The position numbers and the translations under genes are program-made. A stretch of DNA of 46,770 nucleotides, taken from the NCBI RefSeq assembly GCF_029688925.1, contig NZ_JARUKY010000030.1, positions 1 to 46,770 of the forward strand, written 5' to 3'. The notes below the pieces were generated by a model, which did not search any database, had not been told where the DNA came from, and saw only the letters and a list, made by a program, of their open reading frames with translations. Shown here one piece after another: positions 19,657-27,097 of the stretch. The stretch comes from Evansella sp. AB-P1 (GTDB lineage Bacteria > Bacillota > Bacilli > Bacillales > Salisediminibacteriaceae). Numbering within the stretch: position 1 is the stretch's first letter; each line of letters begins with the position of its first letter.

Positions 19657-20520
19657 GTGCAAAAAATTGTAAAAGCACCAGCAAAAATAAATTTAACATT
19701 AGATGTTGTTCGAAAAAGAGATGACGGGTATCATGACGTGGAAATGATTATGACCACTGTCGATCTTGCTGATCGTATAAAACTAGTATCATTAGATGAA
19801 GATCAAATTATTGTTGATGTGACAAAAGGTTATGTTCCTAGTAATGAAAATAACTTAGCATATATAGCTGCAAGAGAATTGAAAGATAGACTAGGGATAA
19901 AACAAGGTGTATCTATATTTATTGATAAACAAATACCTGTATCTGCCGGTTTGGCTGGAGGTAGCACAGATGCTGCTGCGGTATTGAGAGGGTTAAATGA
20001 TATGTGGGAGCTTGGGCTGTCCATAGAGGAGTTAGCTGATATAGGACTTTCTATAGGTTCTGATGTCCCATTTTGTGTTCATGGTGGGACAGCTATTGCT
20101 AGAGGTCGTGGAGAGTTATTAGAGTTTCTTCCAACCCCGCCTCCGTGTTGGGTTATCTTAGTTAAGCCGTCTGTTGGAGTATCTACGAAAGATATTTATG
20201 AACGTTTAAATGTATCAGAGCTAAAGCACCCAGATACAGAGGGTATGGTAAATGCGATCACTAACCAAGATTTTAATGGTGTATGCTCTCGATTAGAAAA
20301 TGTGATGGAAAAGGTAACCTTTGAATTACATCCTAAGGTGGAAATATTAAAGGAACGCTTAATTCAATACGGAGCAGATGGTGTTGTGATGAGTGGGAGT
20401 GGACCAACTATTTTTGCTATTACCCAAAATGAACATCGTGCTATTCGATTATATAATAGCTTAAAAGGGTTTATGGAAGAAGTATATGTTGTTCGCCTTT
20501 TAGGGAATAAACACGAATAA
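19657..20520 (+). CDS. ispE: 4-diphosphocytidyl-2-C-methyl-D-erythritol kinase
   Basis: IspE phosphorylates CDP-methylerythritol in the non-mevalonate isoprenoid pathway. The 287-residue GHMP kinase has [12 protein letters not shown] at the N-terminus, the glycine-rich ATP loop [15 protein letters not shown], and [13 protein letters not shown] near the C-terminus. Two in-frame GTG codons compete: 19657 is preferred since AGGTG (19646-19650) lies 6 nt before it and the protein then starts as in B. subtilis. GTG 19648 would be within that site. Confidence 0.95.
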   Translation: MQKIVKAPAKINLTLDVVRKRDDGYHDVEMIMTTVDLADRIKLVSLDEDQIIVDVTKGYVPSNENNLAYIAARELKDRLGIKQGVSIFIDKQIPVSAGLAGGSTDAAAVLRGLNDMWELGLSIEELADIGLSIGSDVPFCVHGGTAIARGRGELLEFLPTPPPCWVILVKPSVGVSTKDIYERLNVSELKHPDTEGMVNAITNQDFNGVCSRLENVMEKVTFELHPKVEILKERLIQYGADGVVMSGSGPTIFAITQNEHRAIRLYNSLKGFMEEVYVVRLLGNKHE

Positions 20521-20533
20521 TTCTTTTAACATC

Positions 20534-20562
20534 TTGTTAATTCCGTATAAAAATGGTATATT
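20534..20562 (+). promoter_or_regulatory. Sigma-A promoter of purR
   Basis: TTGTTA (20534-20539), 17-bp spacer, TATATT (20557-20562). Confidence 0.55.
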
Positions 20563-20570
20563 ACACATTG

Positions 20571-20583
20571 AATATTCGGATTT
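20571..20583 (-). promoter_or_regulatory. Candidate PurBox upstream of purR
   Basis: On the minus strand the sequence AAATCCGAATATT matches the PurR operator consensus AWWWCCGAACWWT at 12 of 13 positions. It sits at the predicted transcription start, suggesting autoregulation. A weaker plus-strand half (20539-20551, 10 of 13) lies at a spacing longer than the usual paired boxes. Confidence 0.5.
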
Positions 20584-20674
20584 TACATGTTAAGAAGGAT
20601 AATAATTTTTTTCTACAATGAATTTAAATAATTGTAGTTGAAAAATTTGTCACTTCCCATATCGGAGGGTACTT

Positions 20675-21511
20675 ATGAAATATAGAAGAAGTGGTCGATT
20701 AGTTGATATGACAAATTATTTTTTGACGCATCCTCATCAACAAATCCCTTTAAGTTATTTTTCGGAAAGTTATGATTCAGCTAAATCTTCTATTAGTGAA
20801 GACATATCGATAATTAAAGAGGTCTTTGAATATAACCGACTAGGAACAATTGGAACAACAGCTGGCGCATCAGGTGGTGTGACTTTTATCCCTACAGTTG
20901 ATTTAACGAGAACAGAATCACTTATTGATGAGTTATGTTATCGTTTAGAAGACCCAGAACGATTATTGCCGGGTGGATATTTGTACATGATGGATGTAAT
21001 TGGTGACCCTTTATTAACCCAAGATCTAGGTAGAATATTTGCCTCTAAATTTCGTAAATCAAAAGTTGATGCTGTCATGACAATGGCTACTAAAGGTATC
21101 CCTTTGGCATACTCTGTCGCAGGACATTTAAATGTTCCAGTAAGCATTGTTCGTCATGAACATCGAATTACGGAAGGTTCTTTGGTTAGTATAAATTATG
21201 TATCAGGATCACAAAAGAGGATTCAAACAATGTCTCTTGCAAGAAGAAGTCTAGCACCTAATTCAAATGTGCTCATTATTGATGATTTCATGAAGGCTGG
21301 AGGAACCATTCGAGGTATGATGGACTTAGTAAAAGAATTTCAATCTACCATTGCAGGGATTGGGGTTTTAACGGAAGCTGTGCATCATGAGGAAAAGCTA
21401 GTTAATGAGTATGTCTCTCTAACAAAGCTATCGGAAATGGATATAAAATCTAAAAAAATTAAAGTGGTAAGAGGAAGTATATTCGATAATCCATTTTATT
21501 TACAGGATTAA
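20675..21511 (+). CDS. purR: Purine operon repressor PurR
   Basis: PurR represses purine synthesis and transport genes; PRPP binding relieves it. The 278-residue protein has an N-terminal winged-helix domain (about residues 1-75, MKYRRSGRLVDMTNYFLTHP) and a phosphoribosyltransferase-like effector domain with the PRPP loop VLIIDDFMKAGGT (about 199-211). CGGAGGG lies 7 nt before the ATG. In B. subtilis yabJ follows in the same operon; here no yabJ is present before spoVG. Confidence 0.96.
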   Translation: MKYRRSGRLVDMTNYFLTHPHQQIPLSYFSESYDSAKSSISEDISIIKEVFEYNRLGTIGTTAGASGGVTFIPTVDLTRTESLIDELCYRLEDPERLLPGGYLYMMDVIGDPLLTQDLGRIFASKFRKSKVDAVMTMATKGIPLAYSVAGHLNVPVSIVRHEHRITEGSLVSINYVSGSQKRIQTMSLARRSLAPNSNVLIIDDFMKAGGTIRGMMDLVKEFQSTIAGIGVLTEAVHHEEKLVNEYVSLTKLSEMDIKSKKIKVVRGSIFDNPFYLQD

Positions 21512-21522
21512 GTAATTTGTGT

Positions 21523-21552
21523 TTTGTCACAATTTGTATAAAATTTGACAAA
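21523..21552. promoter_or_regulatory. Inverted repeat TTTGTCA-N16-TGACAAA upstream of spoVG
   Basis: TTTGTCA (21523-21529) and TGACAAA (21546-21552) form a perfect 7-bp dyad. The right arm overlaps a TTGACA hexamer (21545-21550). There is no T-run, so an operator is more likely than a terminator. The surrounding AT-rich DNA is where AbrB acts on B. subtilis spoVG, but AbrB has no strict consensus. Confidence 0.35.
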
Positions 21553-21595
21553 TGAATAAAATTTCATAATTATTTTCTCTTTTTTTCTCCAAAAA

Positions 21596-21624
21596 GAAGG
21601 AGTTCGCGATAAAATGTAGAAAAA
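21596..21624 (+). promoter_or_regulatory. Sigma-H promoter of spoVG
   Basis: GAAGGAGTT (21596-21604) and GTAGAAAAA (21616-21624), 11 bp apart, fit the sigma-H pattern RNAGGAWWW-N11/12-RNNGAATWW with one mismatch in each element. spoVG is the prototype sigma-H promoter in B. subtilis. Confidence 0.6.
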
Positions 21625-21666
21625 AGTATAAAGCGTTTATTTTTTTGCGAAAAGGTGGTGGCAGAT

Positions 21667-21954
21667 ATGGAAGTAACAGATGTGAGACTTCGCCGTGTAA
21701 ATACGGAAGGTCGTATGCTTGCAATCGCATCTATTACCATCGATGATGAATTTGTCGTTCATGACATTCGTGTAATCGACGGCAATAATGGAAAATTTGT
21801 GGCTATGCCAAGCAAGCGTACTCCCGATGGAGAATTTAGAGACATTGCTCATCCAATTTCCTCTAAGACTCGTGAAAAAATTCAGTCAGCAGTATTGGCT
21901 GAGTACGACCGCGCTGGTGAAGAAATAGAGTTTGAAGAAGCGGGTGCTTCTTGA
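21667..21954 (+). CDS. spoVG: Septation/regulatory RNA-binding protein SpoVG
   Basis: The 95-residue protein is highly conserved: [57 protein letters not shown]. SpoVG affects asymmetric septation and spore cortex formation, and is a nucleic-acid-binding regulator in other Firmicutes. ATG 21667 has AGGTGG 8 nt upstream; the upstream in-frame start at 21655 overlaps that site. A terminator follows. Confidence 0.97.
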   Translation: MEVTDVRLRRVNTEGRMLAIASITIDDEFVVHDIRVIDGNNGKFVAMPSKRTPDGEFRDIAHPISSKTREKIQSAVLAEYDRAGEEIEFEEAGAS

Positions 21955-21964
21955 TTTAAAAGAG

Positions 21965-22002
21965 AGACCTTAGTCAATAAGTAGACTAGGGTCTTTTTTT
22001 TT
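21965..22002 (+). terminator. Terminator after spoVG
   Basis: AGACCTTAGTC (21965-21975) pairs with GACTAGGGTCT (21984-21994) with one wobble, followed by a T9 run. Confidence 0.92.
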
Positions 22003-22056
22003 GAAAACACTTACATTGGTATTTTTGTAGAAGACTGAACTCGAAAATAAAAAGGC

Positions 22057-22180
22057 TTCAGGAGTGAAAGGCCGTGACTCCAACGACGAGCATGCACTTC
22101 TCGCATTCACTACGAAATGTCTCGATGCAAATATTATCAGAATATTATCATGTAGGAGGAAGAGACAGGAACATGGGATT
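22057..22180 (+). repeat. Left-module copy of the dispersed repeat
   Basis: The segment reads GGCTTCAGGAGTGAAAGGC, GTGACTCCAACGACGAGCAT, AAATGTCTCGATGC and GGAGGAAGAGACAGGA, parallel to 2183-2300. It lacks the right arm. The rest of the 446-nt spoVG-glmU gap (to 22400) holds AT-rich DNA with TATATATATAATAAGG near 22289 but no promoter I can assign confidently. Confidence 0.75.
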
Positions 22181-22400
22181 CATGGAGTTCTTGGCTTAAT
22201 TGCATTTCCCTATCCCCGCTAGTTACTACTCCATTGAAATCTATTGTCCATTAAATGAGACATTGTAGTAAAATATAAGAGTAATATATATATAATAAGG
22301 CTGTCTATAATAAAATTGACATTAAATGCGTAGCAATCTTGAAAAGAACGTCAATTTAGGATATATTCGTAATGGAAAATGAGCCTTTGGAGGATAATAT

Positions 22401-23777
22401 ATGAATAATCGGTATGCAGTTATTTTAGCTGCTGGTAAAGGTACAAGAATGAAGTCGGATTTGTACAAGGTTTTACATCAAGTTTGTGGAAAGCCTATGG
22501 TACAGCATATTGTTGATCAGCTTAAAGGTTGTCAAGTTGATAAGGCAATTACAGTCGTAGGGCATGGTGCTGAAAAAGTAAAAGAACAGTTAGGTGCGGA
22601 TGTATCTTATGTTTTACAAGAGGAGCAATTGGGTACTGGACATGCCGTTTTACAAGCAGAGCCCATGTTAGGTAATCAGAATGGAACAACCATTGTTGTT
22701 TGTGGCGATACGCCATTACTAACAAGTGAAACAATGAATTCCTTGATTGAAGAACATGAATCAAAAAATGCAAAAGCTACTATTTTAACAGCATTAGCCA
22801 GTGATCCAACAGGATATGGACGTATACTAAGAAGTCATGAGGATGGAACGGTAAAGAAAATAGTAGAACATAAAGATGCTTCGGAAGAGGAACGCTTGGT
22901 GAAGGAAATTAATACAGGTACGTATTGCTTTGATAATCAAGCATTGTTTCAAGCATTGAAAAATGTAGGTAACGATAATGTGCAAGGTGAATACTACTTG
23001 CCAGACGTTATTGAAATTCTACAAGAGCAAGGTAAAATCATAGCAGCATTTCAAACCCCTCTTTTTAGTGAAACGATAGGTGTAAATGATCGTGTTGCTT
23101 TAAGTCAGGCTGAAAAGGTGATGAAAAATCGAATTAATGAAAGACTTATGAGGGATGGAGTCACATTAATAGACCCTGACAATACGTACGTATCCTCTGA
23201 TGCCAAAGTTGGTAGAGATACAATTATTTATCCTGGAACGATAATAAAAGGGGAAACAATTATCGGAGAACTGTGTGAGGTAGGTCCTCATAGTGAAATT
23301 GAAAATAGTAAAATTGGGAATAATACTTTAATTAAACAATCTGTAGTACATGATAGTGATGTAGGAGATTTCGTATCAATTGGACCATTTTCTCATTTGC
23401 GACCAAAAACCCAATTAAATGATCATGTTAGAGTTGGAAACTTTGTAGAACTGAAAAAAACATCTATGGGTGAAGGTAGTAAGGCTTCTCACTTAAGTTA
23501 TTTAGGAGATGCAGAGATAGGTAATGGTGTGAATGTAGGTTGTGGATCAATAACAGTAAACTATGATGGGAAAAATAAGTACTTAACTAAAATTGAAGAT
23601 GGGGCTTTTATTGGTTGTAATTCCAATTTAATAGCACCTGTAACAATAGGTAAAGAGGCATTTATTGCGGCTGGATCCACTATTACAGATGATGTCCCAA
23701 GTGAATCTTTAGCTATTGCCAGACAAAGGCAAACAACAAAAGAAGGATATACCAAAAAGAAGAACATAGGAAAATAA
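22401..23777 (+). CDS. glmU: Bifunctional GlcNAc-1-P uridyltransferase / GlcN-1-P acetyltransferase
   Basis: GlmU makes UDP-GlcNAc, the precursor of peptidoglycan and teichoic acids. The 458-residue protein has an N-terminal nucleotidyltransferase ([18 protein letters not shown] at residues 10-27, then GHGAEKV and VVCGDTPLL) and a C-terminal left-handed beta helix of hexapeptide repeats (about 250-450) with the acetyltransferase site around [23 protein letters not shown] precedes the ATG. The prs start is 17 nt after its last base, so they are probably co-transcribed. Confidence 0.98.
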   Translation: MNNRYAVILAAGKGTRMKSDLYKVLHQVCGKPMVQHIVDQLKGCQVDKAITVVGHGAEKVKEQLGADVSYVLQEEQLGTGHAVLQAEPMLGNQNGTTIVVCGDTPLLTSETMNSLIEEHESKNAKATILTALASDPTGYGRILRSHEDGTVKKIVEHKDASEEERLVKEINTGTYCFDNQALFQALKNVGNDNVQGEYYLPDVIEILQEQGKIIAAFQTPLFSETIGVNDRVALSQAEKVMKNRINERLMRDGVTLIDPDNTYVSSDAKVGRDTIIYPGTIIKGETIIGELCEVGPHSEIENSKIGNNTLIKQSVVHDSDVGDFVSIGPFSHLRPKTQLNDHVRVGNFVELKKTSMGEGSKASHLSYLGDAEIGNGVNVGCGSITVNYDGKNKYLTKIEDGAFIGCNSNLIAPVTIGKEAFIAAGSTITDDVPSESLAIARQRQTTKEGYTKKKNIGK

Positions 23778-23794
23778 TGGAGGTTTTTAATAGC

Positions 23795-24745
23795 ATGGCT
23801 CAGTATGGAGACGATTCGTTAAAAGTATTTACACTTAATTCTAACCCAGATTTAGCGCACGAAATTACAGACTACATCGGTATTCAAATGGGTGAATGTT
23901 CTGTAGACCGTTTTAGTGATGGTGAAGTTCAAATTAACATTGAAGAAAGTATTCGTGGATGTGACATCTTTGTCATTCAATCCACTAGTTCACCAGCAAA
24001 TGAACATATAATGGAGCTTTTGATTATGATAGATGCATTAAAGAGAGCTTCTGCAAAAACAATTAATGTTGTAATTCCTTACTATGGCTATGCACGCCAA
24101 GATCGAAAAGCTCGTGCACGTGAGCCAATTACTGCTAAATTAGTAGCTAACTTACTAGAAACTGCAGGTGCTTCACGAGTTATTTCTCTTGATTTACATG
24201 CAACTCAAATTCAAGGTTTCTTCGATATTCCAGTAGATCAGTTAGTTGGTGTTCCTATTTTAGCTGATTATCTTCAAGAAAAGAATTTTGAAGATCCAGT
24301 TATCGTTTCTCCTGACCACGGAGGGGTAGTAAGAGCTAGAAAAATGGCAGATCGTTTAAAAGCACCTATTGCTATTGTTGATAAACGTAGACCTAAGCCT
24401 AATGTAGCTGAAGTTATGAACATTGTTGGTAATATTGAGGGCAAGACTGCAATCCTTATTGATGATATTATCGATACTGCTGGAACAATTACTCTTGCTG
24501 CTAATGCAATGATGGAAAATGGTGCGAAGGAAGTGTATGCTTGTTGTACACACCCTGTTTTGTCTGGGCCAGCTATTGAACGTATACAGAATTCAAAAAT
24601 AAAAGAGCTTGTTGTAACAAATTCTATTCCACTATTAGAGAGTAAGAAAATAGATAAAATCACACAATTATCCGTTGCTCCATTACTTGGTAAGGCAATA
24701 ATCCATGTACATGAGCAACGTTCAGTAAGTAGATTGTTTAATTAA
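23795..24745 (+). CDS. prs: Ribose-phosphate pyrophosphokinase
   Basis: Prs makes PRPP from ribose-5-phosphate and ATP for nucleotide, histidine and tryptophan synthesis; PRPP is also the PurR effector encoded upstream. The 316-residue class I enzyme shows [30 protein letters not shown], the regulatory [13 protein letters not shown] and the PRPP loop [15 protein letters not shown] 23795 is preferred over 23777 on family length and because GGAGG (23779-23783) would lie inside the longer product. Confidence 0.97.
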   Translation: MAQYGDDSLKVFTLNSNPDLAHEITDYIGIQMGECSVDRFSDGEVQINIEESIRGCDIFVIQSTSSPANEHIMELLIMIDALKRASAKTINVVIPYYGYARQDRKARAREPITAKLVANLLETAGASRVISLDLHATQIQGFFDIPVDQLVGVPILADYLQEKNFEDPVIVSPDHGGVVRARKMADRLKAPIAIVDKRRPKPNVAEVMNIVGNIEGKTAILIDDIIDTAGTITLAANAMMENGAKEVYACCTHPVLSGPAIERIQNSKIKELVVTNSIPLLESKKIDKITQLSVAPLLGKAIIHVHEQRSVSRLFN

Positions 24746-24821
24746 ATTTCTTCAATTTTGATTGTTCCATATACGAATAAATCATTTTTTCGATAAACTG
24801 ATTCGTATTCTGAAAGTCGAG

Positions 24822-24847
24822 GTTTCAATTCATTCAAATTAGGGAAG
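24822..24847 (+). promoter_or_regulatory. Sigma-B-like promoter of ctc
   Basis: GTTTCA (24822-24827), 14-bp spacer, GGGAAG (24842-24847) resembles the sigma-B pattern GTTTAA-N12/15-GGGTAT. ctc is a classical general-stress gene. A TATAAT at 24853-24858 lacks a matching -35. Confidence 0.5.
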
Positions 24848-24886
24848 AACAATATAATAACCGAAAAAAAGGATGAGGTGGTAAAC

Positions 24887-25522
24887 ATGGCTACAGTTTT
24901 ACAAGCAGATAAACGAAAAGATTTAAGAGGATCAAGATTAACAAACATTCGTAATAAAGGTGAAGTACCGGCAGTTATTTATGGAAAAGCTTTTGGAAAT
25001 GAACCTGTTAAAGTCGATCAAATGGAATTAATCAAAATGATTCGTGAAAACGGAAGAAATGGTGTTTTTCAATTAGATATTGATGGTCAAAAAACAGATG
25101 TAATGGTTTATGATCTTCAAGTAGATACATTAAAAAACGAAATTATTCACGTTGATTTCTACGCAGTAGATATGAAAAGTGAGCTTGATGCAAATGTTAC
25201 TATACAAGTTGTTGGAGAATCTGTAGGTGTAAAAAATGGAGGTGTTCTTCAACAGTCGCTGTATGAGGTTTCTGTTAAGGCATTACCAAACGATATCCCT
25301 GAAAGCATCGAAATAGATGTGAGCTCTTTAGATGTGAATGATTCACTTCAAGTAAAGGATCTAGTGAGTGGTGCTAAGTATGAAGTAAATAATGATCCAG
25401 AAGAATCCGTTTTATCTATTCTTCCACCAACAGAAGTACCTGATGAAACAGATGGTGAGGAAGAAGCTTCAGAGCCTGAACTAGTAGCAAATGAAGGAAA
25501 TGAAGAAACGGAAGAAGAATAA
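24887..25522 (+). CDS. ctc: General stress/ribosomal protein L25 (bL25, Ctc/TL5 form)
   Basis: The protein binds 5S rRNA in the 50S subunit and helps translation under stress. The 211 residues comprise an N-terminal L25 beta-barrel (about 1-92, with the GEVPAVIYGK core), a C-terminal TL5/CTC domain (about 93-185) and an acidic Glu-rich tail of about 26 residues. ATG 24887 has GAGGTGG (24876-24882) 4 nt upstream; GTG 24878 overlaps that site. The promoter context suggests stress control. Confidence 0.95.
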   Translation: MATVLQADKRKDLRGSRLTNIRNKGEVPAVIYGKAFGNEPVKVDQMELIKMIRENGRNGVFQLDIDGQKTDVMVYDLQVDTLKNEIIHVDFYAVDMKSELDANVTIQVVGESVGVKNGGVLQQSLYEVSVKALPNDIPESIEIDVSSLDVNDSLQVKDLVSGAKYEVNNDPEESVLSILPPTEVPDETDGEEEASEPELVANEGNEETEEE

Positions 25523-25536
25523 TAAATATAGGACAA

Positions 25537-25567
25537 GAGGTATAGCCGTCCAGGTTATACCTCCTTT
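25537..25567 (+). terminator. Terminator after ctc
   Basis: GAGGTATA (25537-25544) pairs with TATACCTC (25556-25563), followed by CTTTT. Confidence 0.7.
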
Positions 25568-25586
25568 TAATAGTTATTAGGTATAG

Positions 25587-26027
25587 CTATTTTCAGGGTA
25601 GACTGCCCATGCAAATGTTGATTTGCACCATTGGGGATGAAAATACTCATCAAGGAGGTTCATCCGTTACTGGTGAATCAATTACGCCTAAGGGCAGCCC
25701 GCGTCCTGTGGGCAACTGCGTAATCCTGCCATCCTGGCTGCGCGGGCAATGCTTCAGCCTCCACACTTCGCACTAACGTGCCGAATTGTCGGGTCTTCTG
25801 CAATTGCTTTTCCCGCTGGAGTCGTCACCCTTCACTCCTGAACCGTTTCTATTTTCAGGGTAGACTGCCCATGCAAATATTGATTTGCACCATTGGGGGG
25901 GGGGGAATACTCATCAAGGAGGTTCATCCGTTACATGCGGAAAGTGAAGTGGTGTGGAACGAATGATTAACATAACCTTTATTTGTTAATACTGCTAAGT
26001 TCGATTACACTTATTTTCAGGGTAGAC
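25587..26027 (+). repeat. Complete composite repeat with flanking direct repeats
   Basis: Two near-identical arms (25587-25670 and 25847-25934) begin CTATTTTCAGGGTAGACTGC, carry the hairpin GCAAAT-4nt-ATTTGC, and end GGTTCATCCGTTAC. Between them a module (25671-25846) contains TACGCCTAAGGGCAGC, GTCCTGTGGGCAACTGCG and CTTCACTCCTGAAC, homologous in reverse complement to 19107-19265. GCGGAAAGTGAAGTG follows the second arm. A third TATTTTCAGGGTAGAC stands alone at 26012-26027. The second arm has a run of 11 G (25895-25905). It occupies most of the 606-nt ctc-pth gap and no gene is visible. Confidence 0.85.
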
Positions 26028-26128
26028 GATAAGCTTGAAAAAGAAATTTAATATGCTAGTCTAGGGGAGAAAATATGTTTTTTAAAAATCTGTTTACTAA
26101 GCAAAGGGATGAAAGAGAGGACGTACCA

Positions 26129-26686
26129 ATGAAGCTTGTTGTAGGTCTTGGTAATCCAGGTAATAAGTTTGATCAAACTCGACATAATATTGGTTTTGAA
26201 GTTATTGATAAATGCCTCGACCAGTTATCTATCGATTTAGATCAATCAAAATTTAAAGGAATATATGGTTATAAAAAAGTTGGTGATGTAAAATTATATT
26301 TATTAAAGCCAATGACTTATATGAATTTATCAGGTGAGTCAATTATTCCTTTAATGAAATATTATAAAATTGAAAAAGAAAATTTATTAGTAGTGTATGA
26401 TGACCTTGACTTACCCCCTGGAACGATACGTTTACGTCAAAAGGGAAGCCACGGTGGTCATAATGGGATTAAATCAATTATTTCACACTTAGGATCCGAT
26501 CAATTCAATCGGATTCGTGTTGGTATTGGTAGGCCATCGCAAGGACAGCCTGTACCAGACTATGTGTTAGGTAAATTTAATGAAAATGAACGGAAATTTG
26601 TGGACGAAACAGTAGAAAAAGCAGCTAATGCTGTTGAAGCATGGACAACAAACTCTTTTATTAATGTAATGAACGAGTATAATTAA
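26129..26686 (+). CDS. pth: Peptidyl-tRNA hydrolase
   Basis: Pth (SpoVC) cleaves peptidyl-tRNA that falls off ribosomes, recycling tRNA. The 185-residue product shows MKLVVGLGNPG, the catalytic H19 in TRHNIGF, PMTYMNLSGE, YDDLDLPPG and GGHNGIKSI. ATG 26129 (GAGAGG, 8 nt upstream) gives the conserved family start. An in-frame ATG at 26075 with a strong AGGGGAG would add 18 residues, MFFKNLFTKQRDEREDVP; that longer form cannot be ruled out. Confidence 0.95.
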   Translation: MKLVVGLGNPGNKFDQTRHNIGFEVIDKCLDQLSIDLDQSKFKGIYGYKKVGDVKLYLLKPMTYMNLSGESIIPLMKYYKIEKENLLVVYDDLDLPPGTIRLRQKGSHGGHNGIKSIISHLGSDQFNRIRVGIGRPSQGQPVPDYVLGKFNENERKFVDETVEKAANAVEAWTTNSFINVMNEYN

Positions 26687-26721
26687 ATATAGATATATGG
26701 CATAGATTGGTCTGAATCCGT

Positions 26722-26750
26722 GCATACTTTATAGTATGAAATGCATAGCA
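26722..26750 (+). promoter_or_regulatory. Candidate forespore promoter of fin
   Basis: GCATA (26722-26726), 17-bp spacer, CATAGCA (26744-26750; five of seven match CATACTA). Its -10 ends 18 nt before the ATG, a layout like that at csfB. Confidence 0.4.
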
Positions 26751-26768
26751 TGAAAGAGGAGGACCGTC

Positions 26769-26999
26769 ATGGCAATTCATTATTATTGTCGACATTGTTC
26801 AAAAAGCATTGGGAAATTAAGTGATTGGGAAGCCGATGATCAAATGTTAGGCTTTAACCAATTAACTGATGAGGACAGAAAGGAAATGATTGAATGTGAT
26901 TCGCAAGGTCATATTCAGGTTAAGGTTATTTGTGAGGACTGTGAAAGGACTCTACAAGAAAATCCAGACTATCATGCGTTCGAGTCCTTTATCCATTAA
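26769..26999 (+). CDS. fin: Anti-sigma factor Fin (YabK)
   Basis: Fin is made in the forespore and inhibits sigma-F to allow the switch to sigma-G. The 76-residue protein equals the B. subtilis length and has a zinc-ribbon-like fold with CRHC (about residues 8-11) and CEDC (about 57-60), separated by an acidic helix. GAGGAGG precedes the ATG. Together with csfB this window holds two small zinc anti-sigma factors acting at successive forespore steps. Confidence 0.94.
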   Translation: MAIHYYCRHCSKSIGKLSDWEADDQMLGFNQLTDEDRKEMIECDSQGHIQVKVICEDCERTLQENPDYHAFESFIH

Positions 27000-27014
27000 G
27001 ACAAAAATCGACAA

Positions 27015-27043
27015 GCTTTGGTGCTTCGTGCCAAAGCGTTTTT
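27015..27043 (+). terminator. Terminator between fin and mfd
   Basis: GCTTTGG (27015-27021) pairs with CCAAAGC (27031-27037), followed by GTTTTT. It would isolate the forespore transcript from mfd. Confidence 0.8.
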
Positions 27044-27097
27044 ATGCTGATTTATATAGAAATAGTATTAGAAGAATTAAATCGAGGGGGGATACTA

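Noticed and set aside
22549-22773. Minus-strand ORF inside glmU
   Set aside because: It is antisense to the conserved nucleotidyltransferase domain, without its own binding site.
24274-24663. 129-codon minus-strand ORF inside prs
   Set aside because: It is antisense to a highly conserved gene and reflects codon bias of prs.
25778-25966. 62-codon plus-strand ORF in the ctc-pth gap
   Set aside because: It is composed of repeat modules and reads through the G11 tract; homologous copies are not open in this frame.
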